From positions 2,108,001 to 2,172,000 of the forward strand of contig JACGWO010000007.1 of the NCBI GenBank assembly GCA_034509735.1: a stretch of 64,000 nt of DNA, in the 5' to 3' direction. The stretch's first letter is position 1. Every line of letters begins with the position of its first letter. The notes under the pieces are model-generated. The model searched no databases and was not told the origin of the DNA. It saw nothing but the letters and a program-made list of their open reading frames with translations. This stretch comes from Sesamum alatum (taxonomy: Eukaryota; Streptophyta; Magnoliopsida; Lamiales; Pedaliaceae). Of the stretch, positions 48,804 through 60,243 are shown piece after piece. Made by a program: the position numbers and the translations under genes.

Positions 48804-50897
48804 ATGGTACATTTGGGTTCACGCGATAGTAGTGTACTATACGGGCAGAGTAAACATCGTTCTGAAGATGCGTGCAGAGAGCCGGACAACATTTTAAATG
48901 TAAGGCGTGGTGATATTTTATTTTTCTGGGTTCTCCAACTGGTCCCACGTCATATTCGAATATTACAAGTATTACAAAATATGGGTTTATTAGGTGTTAT
49001 GCGTTGTGGTCGTATTGAGATTGACCAACACCTTATCACCGCGTTAGTGGAAAGATGGAGACCCGAGACCCATACTTTCCATTTTCCCGTTGGTGAGGCG
49101 ACTGTTACACTACAGGATATTGCCATTTTGTGGACCCTTCCGATTGAGAGGCCTCTAATCACAGGAGTAGATACACGACGAAGTACTGTAGAATGGCAAC
49201 AATACTGCGCTGAGATGTTAGGATTTATTCCGGCGGCTGATGCATTTAAGGGCTCCCGGCTAAATCTACCAGTCTTGCATAACTGGTTGATGGCCAACAC
49301 GTGTGATGACGACATCCCTTTGGAGGAAGTGCTGCAAGAGGCACGAGTATGTGCTCTGTGTCTCGTTGGTGGTATGTTCTTTCCCAATCCTAATGATAAC
49401 TCGGTGTCGTTGTTGTATTTGCGACATATGGAGGACATCCATGAAGGTGGTACCTCAAGTTGGGGTATAGCGGTGTTGGCATATATGTACAGGGAGTTGT
49501 GTACAACATCGCAAATAGGGAAAGCTAATATAGGTGGGGCTATGCAGTTGCTCCAAATATGGGCCTGGGCTCATATTACCACTATAGCGCCAATTCGGTC
49601 TAGTACAGAATTAGATATACGCCCTCAAATAATTGATGATGAAAACGTTCTACCGATGCCTCCTCTTGCCGCAAGGTATACTGTCATTTTACGTATATGT
49701 AATCGTATAACTTGAAATTTTGTCTAAATGCTTTGTATTTGTCCATTTTTTTAGGTGGTCGTGTCATTTGTCCCGGACGCATACGGCACACAATGCGTTG
49801 CGTATCATTTGGGATATATTTGACCGGATGCAAGAAAATAAAGTATTAATCATTATGGGCATTATTAGTATTGATCTTGAATATAGATTATGAGTATGTT
49901 AATAAAGTGGTTTTAATGATGCAGTTTGTCTGGTCACCATATAAGGGGAATATACCGGAAGTCAGTGATATACCCTGGTATGCTTTTCGCAGGCCATGGA
50001 ACATAACATGCCCATTGATACATTACGCTATTGTGGAGATGCATCACCCATAATGGGTGCTCCGTCAGTTTGAAATAGTTCAGGACATTCCCCCGAACCC
50101 CTTAGTAAGTGAAAGCACACATTCGATCGATGGGGACGCCAGGACACGGATTGGGCATGGTTCCATCGAGATTATGTTGCTCAGTGGAATGACTTGGAAG
50201 CACTACGAGTAGAGAAACCTTCGATCGGAAGTGGGCGTTCCACAGTGCCAAATTATATGAACTGGTACCATCAAATTACCCGTCTGCAGATATCATACAG
50301 TACCTCGCAGACCATTACATCCGGATATCAACCAACAAATCCGAGTGACTGGGAATATGTGGTAAGCATAACTTGTGTTTATTTTGTTTATGACTTTTTA
50401 TTTCATATATGTCTGATTATATTTCATATATGTTGCAGTCAGACAAACTCGAACAATTGTTGATTGAATATGATTTAGTGGGAACGAATAATCAACGGAC
50501 GAGACTGCGAGAGGGAATTTGTGAAATTTTGAATTTTACACGTTCACGTTATCCTGCTGTTGGAGGAGGAGCCTACGTGCATGCAACTGATGAGGCAGGC
50601 CCTTCTACATCATATCACCAAGCCGGTCCTTCGTCATCATATCCACAAGTCGGTCCCTAGACATCATATCCAGAACCCGGTCCTTCTACATACACGCCTC
50701 CGAATGTGCCTGGTCCTTCGTCTATTGATTATGGTTTAGATTTTGCACATCAACTTACTCCAGAGGTACGGCGTCATTACGGGATATCTCCGGTCCCTTT
50801 TCAAGAATTAAGCACACCTAAAGAGTCCCAAAGACAAGATGATCGGCCTCGTCGAAATAGACGACGACCACATTGTGGCACTGGAGGTCATTTTTAG
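48804..50897 (+). pseudogene. Plant mobile domain (PMD, aminotransferase-like) protein, transposon-borne and broken
   Basis: PMD proteins (the family of MAIN/MAIL1 and the long PP7-like forms) occur both as host genes and inside plant transposons. Exon 1 is 48804-49675, with RWRPETHTFHFPVGEATVTL, LQDIAILWTLPIERPLITG, LYLRHMEDI, WGIAVLAYMYRELC and LLQIWAWAHI, all typical of the PMD fold. Exon 2 (about 49755-49843) reads WSCHLSRTHTAHNALRIIWD. Exon 3 starts about 49924 with FVWSPYKG. After YAIVEMHHP comes a TAA near 50051, where the family normally continues. A frameshift follows near 50130. A later exon starting about 50440 contains a second in-frame stop (TAG near 50658) before a Pro/Ser-rich tail ending at 50897. 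ATG at 48804 is the first Met in frame. The biochemical function of PMD is not established. Confidence 0.85.
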
Positions 50898-51040
50898 ATG
50901 TAGTAAATTTCTATGATGTATGACACTTCTATGATATATTATACACGTTGTTATTTATTATACATAAGATGTTAGCAATTTGTACAAGACAATAACTAAA
51001 ATAGATACATACATAAGGCTGAAAATGAAATATACTATGC

Positions 51041-53649
51041 TCAGCGTGAACGATATTGTTGTCGTGCACGGACTTGTGGCCTATCCATTTCATTTTGGAT
51101 GCGAGTGGTGACTTGTCTACCGGGACCTCGCCTTGATCGTAACGGTGGGTTATGCACAAGTACAAAATTGACTGGATCCCAATACTCTTCACCCCATAAT
51201 GGCTCGAACCTTCCCTGATACGTCTGATTGTATGCTTGAGTGTTGTAATACACGGGGATAAAGTTTGAAGCATTTACCCCAAAATGCCGGGACGCCTGGA
51301 TTGCATGAGAACATGGTATTCCGTCACTACCCCATTTCCCGCACGAACACTGATGATTCTTCAATTTGACCACATACGTATGGGAACCTTGACCGGTCAA
51401 GCTTACTGTCACTACGGAGACACATTGCTGTCTGTAGTCAAATTTTTGCACAATATGAAGTACGCCTCTCTTTGTCTAGACTCAAACAACTCGAAAGCAT
51501 AATCAGCGAACGGCTGGTTTGCACTCATCATTCTGTGGCCTCGAGTGGTGCACTCCAAAAAGTATTGTACAGACCTTGTGAACATTACTTGTACAATTGC
51601 CGTGATTGGTAAGCGTCTGGCTCCCTTAAGGACTCCATTAATACAATCAGACATATTTGTCGTAAGAATGCCTGTTCGCCAACCACCATCATGGGATAGT
51701 GTCCATTGAGACTTGTCGATGGCCTCCAACCAATTAAATGCATCCTCATTCAAGCCTTTCATTTCCTACATGACACGTTCAAATTTCTGAGTAGTTTGCT
51801 CTGCACCGGCTTTCCAACAAAGATCCTTCAACTGGACGTTGTTGAATCTCTTATTAAAGTTTGAATAGACGTGCCGTAAACAGAATCTGTGAACCCCACG
51901 AGGAAATTTGAAGGCTGGGACATAATTAATGGCACTGATCAATCCACCATGACGGTCTGAAATTAGACAAATTTTCTCCTCATCGCCACGGAGTAGATGT
52001 TTTGAAAGCATCTGTAAGAACCATCGCCACGACGGCAATGATTCTTCATCAACGAGTGCATATGCCAATGGAAGGACCTGTTGATTTGCATCTAACGTTA
52101 CTGCCATCAACAACTTATGTTTGTACTTTGTGTACAGATGGGTCCCATCTACACTTATAACCCAACGACAATAACGGAATCCCTCAAGAATCGGCTTGAA
52201 AGCCCAAAATACATAGTTCAACATCTTTACTCCAGGCCTGTCGGTATCCATATGCAACCACTCAACGACCGTCCCTGGGTTCCATTTCTGCAATGCAGCC
52301 ATGTACATAGGCAACTTCTGCACGGAGCTCTCCCACGTCCCATACACTTGTTCTCTTGCGGCCTTCAAAGCATGCCAAGCCTTATGATAAGAAATTTCAA
52401 AACCAAATCGATCTTTAACATTCTGTTGGACATATTTGATATCATATGCTGGATCTTGCCGAACCATACCCAACAAATGTGTTGCAATCCAACTCTTGCC
52501 CAAATTTCGATGATCCATAGAAATCTCATTCATGAGGCATGTATGTGGTCCTGCATACTTCGTAATCATAAATAATCCCATGTTAGCCTTTAGTATTCCT
52601 CTTAGCATCCAAGGGCACCCAGTTTCTTCATCGTATTTGCATACCACCTTCCACAGTTTTGGTTTACTCTCTAGAACACGGAATTCTCTTATTGCAAAGC
52701 GCACCGAGAAATCTTGTACACTTGCAATTAACTGTTCTTTACTCTTGAAAATCATTCCACTTTCCTGCTCTTTAGTGTTTGAGTCGTAAAAATTACCCCA
52801 ACGACCAGTAGGTATATCGATGGAGTCGAATGGCACCTCCGGATGTGTTGTACTGAAAAAAGGAATAACAGGATATAGAGAAGGCGACTCCGATGTTGCG
52901 GGCATGTTCAAGTCAAATGCCTGTTGTTGTTGACCACTGGACTCATTCATATCACCTCCGAGGACTTCCAACATAACTGGGATGCTGACTTCATCATTAT
53001 TTTCAAGAATACCATCATTTTCACCCTCAATTTCAACCTCATCTGGTTCTGAGTTTACTGGATCATTATTTAAGAAACTATCGGCTTCTGGCTCGATGTT
53101 CATATCGTAATTCTCTTCATCGTTATATGTAGATGGCCCGGCAAAATTTTCATTAATCCCAACATTGTATGTTGATGGACTTGCAAAATCTTCATTAATC
53201 CCAACCCTGCCCATCGCTTGAGTAATTGCTGGTAATTGTGCTGAATCTTGTGTTAACATAGACATGTAGGTTCCCCAATCACCAACAAACGGGTCATCAG
53301 CTACAATATTTTCATACACTGTTTCTGCTTCAACAAAAATATCAACGGTCGAATAGCCATATACCGGATCGAAAAAATAGTGCAAGTCTCCGTCATCCTT
53401 AATATGTAATACCGTCTCTCGCCATCGACCAGCATTATATGTTGTGTATTTAAAAAATATCTGTAACTTAAACTCACCCCTACGGCGGCCAAGTACTTCA
53501 AATAAAATTGATTCGAGTTCAACAAACGTAGTACTACGACATATTCGTTTAAATCCAACTTCAGGACGATCATATCTCACGCAATCATATGAATCAATTC
53601 GTTGACCTCCATAAAATATAACAATCATAATATTATTTTCATCTGCCAT
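51041..53649 (-). pseudogene. MURA-like MULE transposase, broken by one stop and one frameshift
   Basis: The first 627 codons are open from ATG at 53649. An N-terminal domain (1-110) is followed by an acidic linker with a duplicated 14-residue unit (about 149-176), then a MuDR-type WRKY-GCM1 zinc finger (C337, C345, H369, C371). The DDE transposase core comes next, with D501 in SVDGTHLYTKYKHKLL and D565 in LISDRHGGLISA, then HRFCLRHVYSNF. A TAG at about 51768 interrupts FERVM*EMKGLNEDAFNWLEA. A one-base shift near 51450 precedes the SWIM zinc finger CSCGKWGSDGIPCSHAI. The frame ends at 51041 in an Arg-rich tail. The gene should cut and reinsert the element via its TIRs but cannot make a full protein as written. 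Confidence 0.92.
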
Positions 53650-54182
53650 GTCTTCAATAAAAAATAAAAAAAAAACGTCACAACAAATACAAATAAGAGC
53701 ATAAATATAATCAATATCAGTAACGATAACTTACTTGTGTTTCGAACGTGCACCTTTTCCACCAAAACTGAAGAAGAAAGGAAAGGGATGTAAAATATGA
53801 AATGATGTGCGATTTAAACTGCAAATGGGAAACGCAAAAGGAGGTAAATTATGAAATGCTGTGCGATTTAAACTGCAAATGGGAAATGCAGTGCAAGTAG
53901 CACTGCATGAAGGGACGCATGCATGCAGCGCACGCGTCCCCATTTGCATGCAGCATTTGCTTTTGCATGCAAAAAAGCAAATGCTGCAAAAGCAGCATAC
54001 CTGCTGAAGCCGGGGTGTTTGACCCCGGCTTCCCCTTTTTGTGATTACGAGGGCTGAAGCCGGGGTCAACATACCCGGCTTCGCCTAAAATATGAAATGG
54101 GTATATTTACCCCATTTTGTTAATTTTTTTTTTACATTTTTTATTTAAATTACCCTTATTTGTGACATTGCAAATACCTCTG

Positions 54183-54372
54183 ATTCTAATTGGACAATTA
54201 GAATTTTGCACCCTCGAATTATAGAGGTTTTGCACAATGTAATATTAAATTATAAAAATAGCACTTTACACCCTTTAATTATATGCCTATTGAGAAATCT
54301 TACAATTTAAAGTTGCATTGTGCAAAACCTCTATAATTCGAGGTGCAAAATGCCAATTGCCCGATTCTAATT
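54183..54372. mobile_element. Palindromic MITE beside the MULE
   Basis: The arms around TCGAATTATAGAGGTTTTGC occur at about 54213-54232 and, inverted, at about 54326-54345. They extend to outer ATTCTAATT/AATTAGAAT blocks. The core is short and AT-rich. No coding capacity. Confidence 0.65.
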
Positions 54373-55054
54373 ACATCTAACAATACACCAATGTCGTTAG
54401 GTTTTTATCCAATTTTTATGGTGAATTGGCCAAAACAAATTTCTGAAATATTAATTATAATTTTATATACTTTTAAAATTTTCTAAAATATTTTTATAAA
54501 TTAATATGCCCTGTGGATAATTTATTTTATCCACTCTCAAATTAAAAAAACAAATAACATTTTTTTAAGAAAACAAAAACAAGGGTAAAACAGTAATGTT
54601 CGTCTCGTCGTTCAGAGGCTACATAATTATTTTTTATTTTGATGGGGTATAAGTATTTTTTAAACAACGATGTGAGATTCGTAGTTATGTCAAATCTCAT
54701 GAAATGTAATTAAATTTTACCCTATAATATAAGTAAATTCATGGGTAAAATTACATCTACACCCCTTAAAGTTTGATATAATTACAAATTCAACTCTGTT
54801 AGATCAAAAATTATATTTACCCTCCATGAGGTTTGTTCCGTCTTACATTTAACCCATCGGTAGGATTCCGGTGAGTTTATTACATATTATTCCCAAAATA
54901 CCCTTAATAAGCTTATCGAGAATTTTTTGATTGCGTGCATTGGAAGGAATTTTTTTCTTCCATTTGCTTCTCACGGTTTGTTTTTTTTTTCATGTTTCAT
55001 ATTTTTGCTGCCTCAGTTGCTCTAAGACTCGAAGTAAGAAACCTATTTTTTAAA
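54373..55054. other. Intergenic DNA with fragmentary MULE-like termini
   Basis: A sequence ending AATTAAATTTTACCC at 54722 and another starting GGGTAAAATTACATC near 54740 resemble the termini of other MULE-type MITEs here, but partners were not found. No gene is visible. Confidence 0.4.
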
Positions 55055-56383
55055 GGATAAATTGCATAAAATCCCTATGTGTTTTTAAAATTTAACTAAA
55101 AGTTCCCCTGTGTTAAAACAATAGGCGAAAATTCCCATGTGTTTTTTAAAATACTGCATACTCTCCCCTATCGTTATGTATGTTTAACGGTGTTAACATT
55201 TCCACTGAACTCCCGTTATACCCTTCTTATCATAGCCATTGATCTTCAATTACTAAAAAATGAACGGTCCATATTTAATTAATTTAAAATTTATTTATTA
55301 TTTATTATATATGTAATTATATATACACTATACATATATACAACATATATATGTTGCTGCAGGCGGCAGCGAGGCCATCGCCGCCCAGACTAAGCGACGG
55401 CAACGGCGCCAAGAACAGCTTGTCGTCGCCCCCTTCAATCGTGCACCAAAATCGGCAACGACGTCGCCGCCGATAGGGGCGACACCGCTTGGATGGGGGC
55501 GGCGTCGCCAAGATCTAGGCAACGCCACTCAGATCCAGGCGACGTCGCCCCCATCGGCGGGCGGCGGTGGTCGCTCAAGCTGGGCGACTACCTTTGATGG
55601 CCGCCGACGGAGAGGAAAAAAACGTTATTTAAAAAGTTTAAATAAAAATAATTTAATTGTTTGAAAAAAATAGAAATTTTATAAAAAAAAAAAGTATTAA
55701 AAATTTATCTTAAGTATATTGTAATTTAAATTTTATGTATTTTGATATTTTAATTAATATTTTCTATAAATGAATATAATTTATTGAAATAAATTTAACT
55801 AAAAAAAATTTAATTTATAATAATATATCATTATAATTGATTTTACTTATATCTATAAATATTTAAATTTGAAAAGTTACTTTTAATATATTAATATTTG
55901 TATTGTAGTTTTCATTTTAAAATTTGAATTTCTAAAGATTTTATATATTTTTAGGTATATTAAAGCATATTGAAACTAATTAATATTTTGAATTATCAAA
56001 TATACAATTTATTAAAACAGATTAACTTAATCTATAATTCAAATTAATCAATAATATATAGTTTATTAAAATATATTCAGATAACAAATAAAAGGGGCAA
56101 AATAGGCATTTGGATATTTAAATAACCTCAAAAAAGGTTAAAATTGAAGGGGCCAAAATAGACATTCATACACTTAAAATAACCTGAAAAAAGACAAAAA
56201 ATGAAACTCACTCTCACAATGAGCGCGTGTCAAACACTCTCTGTTAATTTCTAACGGACATTGAATTTTTTGTTGTATTTTACAAAACACATGAAAGTTT
56301 TCCCCTATAAATTTAAAACAAGAGAAATTCACACTATTTTCACCAAAACACAGTGGGAGAGGGGGGTGTTATGCTATTTACCC
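55055..56383. mobile_element. MULE-type element with GC-rich core and 8/9-bp duplication
   Basis: The left end GGATAAATTGCATAAAATCC pairs with the reverse complement of the right end, GGGTAAATAGCATAACACCC. The flanks 55046-55054 (TTTTTTAAA) and 56384-56392 (ATTTTTAAA) match at 8 of 9 positions. A GC-rich core fills 55355-55615; the rest is AT-rich. No transposase. Confidence 0.7.
55355..55615. other. GC-rich core inside a MULE-type element
   Basis: About 260 bases rich in GGCGACG / CGTCGCC units, composition-wise an island. Frames through it give Arg/Ala/Gly-rich low-complexity peptides with no recognised domain. It resembles the core at 16630-16805 in motif content. Confidence 0.7.
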
Positions 56384-56392
56384 ATTTTTAAA

Positions 56393-58351
56393 AGATGATA
56401 AACTCAAGGTTTAAAACAGAGAGAATGGGTTCTTCATCTAGGCTTGCCCCTCGGTTTTCCATTACCAAAGGGTAATATTGGGATATTGGGAATTATTATT
56501 ATTTTTTCTTCAGAAAATGTGATTTTAAAAAATAAAATGAACTTTTTAGATATAATCATTAACGGGTTACGATTTCAATAATTGACTGTTAAATTCAGGA
56601 ATTTTTAAAAAAGTTTTTAGACTTTAAGGAGGATTTTTTTTATGTGGATAACATATTTTAAAAATAGTAACTGAATTTAACCCTGATAATTAATAAACAA
56701 GTTCATAAAACTACTCTCAAAATGTACATTAGGATAAAATCCATACCACACTTCATATTTTTTATAATTTAGCGTATGTATGGCACTAGCACGGGCTCGG
56801 CCAAGCCTAAGACTCTCCCCACTTAATTTTAATTGGAATTCAAAATCTCTCAATTTCAATTTGACACGTCTCTATTATAGTTAGATATGAAATTCGTCTT
56901 ATCGCATTTCAAACTCATTCGATACCCGACACATCTACTGAATAAAACTAAATTTATTTATTTCTTTAATCAATTAATGTTCTTTAAAATATAAAATTAT
57001 CATTTATAAATATTTAATAAAATATTATTATTTTACTTATATATATGTAAAGATAATTTAGATCTCCCGACCAAACCACCTCATTTGTCATCACTATCCA
57101 CAACAATAACAACAACTAGTTCTCAAAATTATGCACATTAAATTTTTTTTTTTAAAAAAAAAAAACAAAGTCAACTCTAATGCCAACGTTGTCCCTTTTT
57201 TTATTAATATATCTCCCACTTAGAGTTTACTTTTTGTTTCTTCTTCCTTTATTTTGGGGATTGGTTATTTAAATTGAAAGTTGACTTTATGAGCAAAATG
57301 TCAACGCCCACGAGTGAGTTGACACTTTTTTTCTTTTTAACAAATTACAATTTCATCATAAACTTCAATTAATAATTTCAAATATGTATACTTAAGCAAT
57401 AATTATTATTACAATAAATCAATAATTACTGTTAAAATATATTAATATCCAGATATTAATAGAATTTGATGAGGCATTAGTTTCGTCAATTAAATTATAT
57501 TTTATTAATAATAAGTTGACCCCTTGATAGACCTAATTTTCATTTAATTAAAATGCTCCTTTTTCCTTATGAGTTTTTAAGAAAAAATCAGCTTAAATAA
57601 TAAATTTAAAAAAAAGTCAAAGTAACATGGTTCGAAATGATGATTCTTTATTTTATAAATAATAATAAAAAAAAGAGTATGGACCAAATATTCATCGTGT
57701 TGATTCAACAAAACTTATAACCTAAAAATGTCAACACTTTCTCACTTATTTATCATATAAGTACTACTAACGTGTTACCTAGATTATGACGAAGGCTTAG
57801 TTGTCGTCTAAGATTAAGTCAATTTAATTATTATTTTCGACGACGAAATTAATCACTCTAGTCTACTCAATTTAATTTTCATCATTTGTCAATTTCACAT
57901 CATATTAAAATTAGTCAAACCATTTTATAAAAAAACTCAAAATAATCAGATTTACAAGAACGTAATGAAAATATGAAAAGACAATTGAACTGGATGGTAG
58001 TGAATATTGTATATTTATATATTTTTTCAAAAGTGCATAATATTTAATTTAAAAAAAAAAACTATGCACCAAATATATTTGTCATTTTTCCTTTTAATAT
58101 TCTAATAATTTATTTATCTTTGAAGGCTGATTTCCGGAATTGCCCCTTTTAATTTTGTATGGGATCATGCTGTGTAGTGGTATATAAGTAAATTGTAGTT
58201 GAAATTTGAGTTGATGCGTTGTCCCACTAATAAAATAGAAATTAGGTTTAATCAAAGTGCTAAACAGCAGGCACGCAACTTCCATCTCAGTTGCTTTAGT
58301 TGCAAGTGACATCATTCGCACCTTGATGCATTCAAAAATCAAATATTTATA
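56393..58351. other. AT-rich intergenic DNA
   Basis: No gene, RNA or complete mobile element was recognised. Long A and T homopolymers are common. Confidence 0.5.
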
Positions 58352-58845
58352 GGGTTAATTACACTTAACCCCCTCTAAAAATACGAAATTACACTTTTCC
58401 TCTAAAGATGATTTGAAATTACAGTTTCAATTCCTCCGAAAATCTTCTGTTTACACTTAACCCCTTCGGTTGGGTTTTTGACGAAAAATATTCACATCAA
58501 CAAAAAAAAAAAATTACATAAATTTTTTATTTTGCTCCTGATTTATCATTCACATGTATATTTTTTGTACTTATAAGGTAATAATGTCATATATATATAT
58601 ATGGAATAAGGTTAATATTATTACATATTTTCGCTTACAAGTACAAAACCATTACATGAGAATATTAAATGAAGGGTAAAATTTGAAAATTTATGTAATT
58701 TTTTGTTAACATAATATTTTTCATCCAAACCCTAACGAAATAGGATCACGTGCAAATGATGAATTTTTTTAGGGGGTGTAAGTGTAACTTTTTTGGGGGA
58801 AAGTATAATTTCATATTTTTAAAAAGGATCTAAGTGTAATTAATA
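58352..58845. mobile_element. MULE-type MITE
   Basis: The left arm TTAATTACACTTAACCCCC and the block AATACGAAATTACACTTTT pair with the reverse complement of the right arm, TTAATTACACTTAGATCC and AATATGAAATTATACTTT. Target duplication is not evident. Non-coding. Confidence 0.55.
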
Positions 58846-59477
58846 TTCCATGTTAATACATAGATTAACGTGCATATTTATCTAAATCTATATTTTGTAT
58901 ATTAAGTGGGAGGGGTTTAGATAACTAATAAATCCGTTAAATTTGGTTGAATAATTTTAAATCCTTTCGTTCCAATTTTGAACTATGTTTTAATAAATAT
59001 GGATGGATTTTAAATTCTTTTCAAATTGAGTCATTTGAAATACTTTCTCAAAAAAATTTCTTCAAATTCAAATCCATCAATCCAAATACACCCTACAGGA
59101 ATTTTTGTAATAACTATCATGGTTGGGAGAATGTGAATTGCCTAAGATGTCTTTAACAATCATGTTTAAAGTTAGTTTATTTTTATTAATTTCAAATAAC
59201 TATTTATTTATCTTTATTTTTTTAATTAATTAATATAATAAAATTTAAATCATACAAACGCATCACGTTTGTTTCATAGTTAGTATGTACATTTACATAT
59301 AACCTAATATAATTGTGAAAGTCGTTCGTTGGTGAAACAAACGCTCTATGTGCATTAATTTTCATGTGATTTATAGTAACAAAACAAATCAACTATGAAA
59401 ACTCTTGCTAGTTGTCGTTGTAAAAGACTCATGCACAATCTTCATAACAGATTTGTGGAGTGTGATATCAGTTTTCT
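58846..59477. other. AT-rich intergenic DNA
   Basis: Nothing supported as gene, RNA or complete repeat. Confidence 0.5.
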
Positions 59478-59746
59478 GGGTAAAATATTTTTTTGGTCCA
59501 ATAAGATTAAGGCATTATTTGTTTGGTACCACAACTTAGGTAGGTGGTTGTTTTGGTTCCATAAAACACGTTTTTCAGTTTTTTTGGTCCCAAATATAGA
59601 TGGTTGTTTTAGTTTCATAAAACACGTCTTTTAATTTTTTTGGTTCCAAAATATCATGTGTTGGGACCAAACAACCACCTACCTAAGTTATGGTACCAAA
59701 ACAAATAATGTCTTAGTCTTACGGGACCAAAAAAGCATTTTGTCCC
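59478..59746. mobile_element. Foldback MITE with ~85-bp TIRs
   Basis: The left arm (TTTTTTGGTCC, then GGCATTATTTG and ACTTAGGTAGGTGGTTGTTT) is inverted on the right as AACAACCACCTACCTAAGT, CAAATAATGTC and GGACCAAAAAA. The arms take up most of the element. The flanks do not give a clear duplication. Confidence 0.75.
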
Positions 59747-59774
59747 TATTTTATCGTATACGTAACAAAAATAA

Positions 59775-60189
59775 TGATGCGGCTTGCGACTTGATCAGTG
59801 CCCCGTTGCGCAAGGTATTGTCCACTTTGGCTCTGTATGAGCCTCACGGTTTTGTCCTAAAAAAGCGCCTTGCTAGGGAGATGAGGCATTGGGGCATATA
59901 AGCCACTCAAGCTCCTCGTCTGCAACCGATGTGGGACGCTTGCTACATCATCAGCCCCCAAAACGAGGGGTTTGGGACGAGCACATGGCCTCGTTCCCAC
60001 AAACGACGCCAAATGATACGGCTTGCGACTTGATCAGTGGCCCATTGCGCAAGGTATTGCCTACTTTGGCTCTATATGAGCCTCACGATTTTGTCCTGAA
60101 AATGTACCTTGTTAGGGAGAAGAGACATTGAGGCTTATAAGCCACTCAAGCTCCTCATTTGCAACCGATGTTGGACGCTTGCTACATCA
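59775..60189. mobile_element. TRIM-like mini-LTR element with 5-bp target duplication
   Basis: Two direct repeats of 176 bases (59775-59950 and 60014-60189) start TGATGCGG or TGATACGG and end GCTACATCA, at an estimated 85-90% identity. They surround a 63-base internal segment. AATAA is repeated exactly on both sides (59770-59774 and 60190-60194). TG...CA ends plus a 5-bp duplication fit a terminal-repeat retrotransposon in miniature. Each repeat contains a TATAAGCC motif. No convincing primer-binding site was seen right after the first repeat, so the class is inferred. Confidence 0.75.
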
Positions 60190-60198
60190 AATAAATAA

Positions 60199-60202
<4 letters not shown>

Positions 60203-60241
<39 letters not shown>
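60203..60241. repeat. (AT)n microsatellite
   Basis: Uninterrupted AT run of about 39 bases just after the TRIM-like element's AATAA-type flank, read directly. Confidence 0.9.

Positions 60242-60243
<2 letters not shown>

Larger units (their letters stand above)
48471..54155. mobile_element. Full-length Mutator-like element (MULE) with plant-mobile-domain gene
   Basis: The element is 5,685 bp with TIRs of about 104 bases at 48471-48574 and 54052-54155. Both arms share ATTTAAATAAAAA, ATGGGGTAAATATACC and TTTAGGCGAAGCCGGGTAT. A perfect 9-bp duplication TTATTTGTG flanks it (48462-48470 and 54156-54164), diagnostic of the Mutator superfamily. Inside are two convergent genes: a plant mobile domain gene on plus and a MURA-like transposase on minus. 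Both are broken by stops and frameshifts. The perfect duplication and highly similar TIRs suggest recent insertion. Confidence 0.92.

Noticed and set aside
48950..49438. 162-codon minus-strand frame
   Set aside because: Antisense shadow of the plant mobile domain exon, which has clear family motifs on the plus strand.
55317..55528. Two overlapping Arg/Ala-rich minus-strand frames
   Set aside because: Low-complexity products of the second GC-rich core, with no domain.
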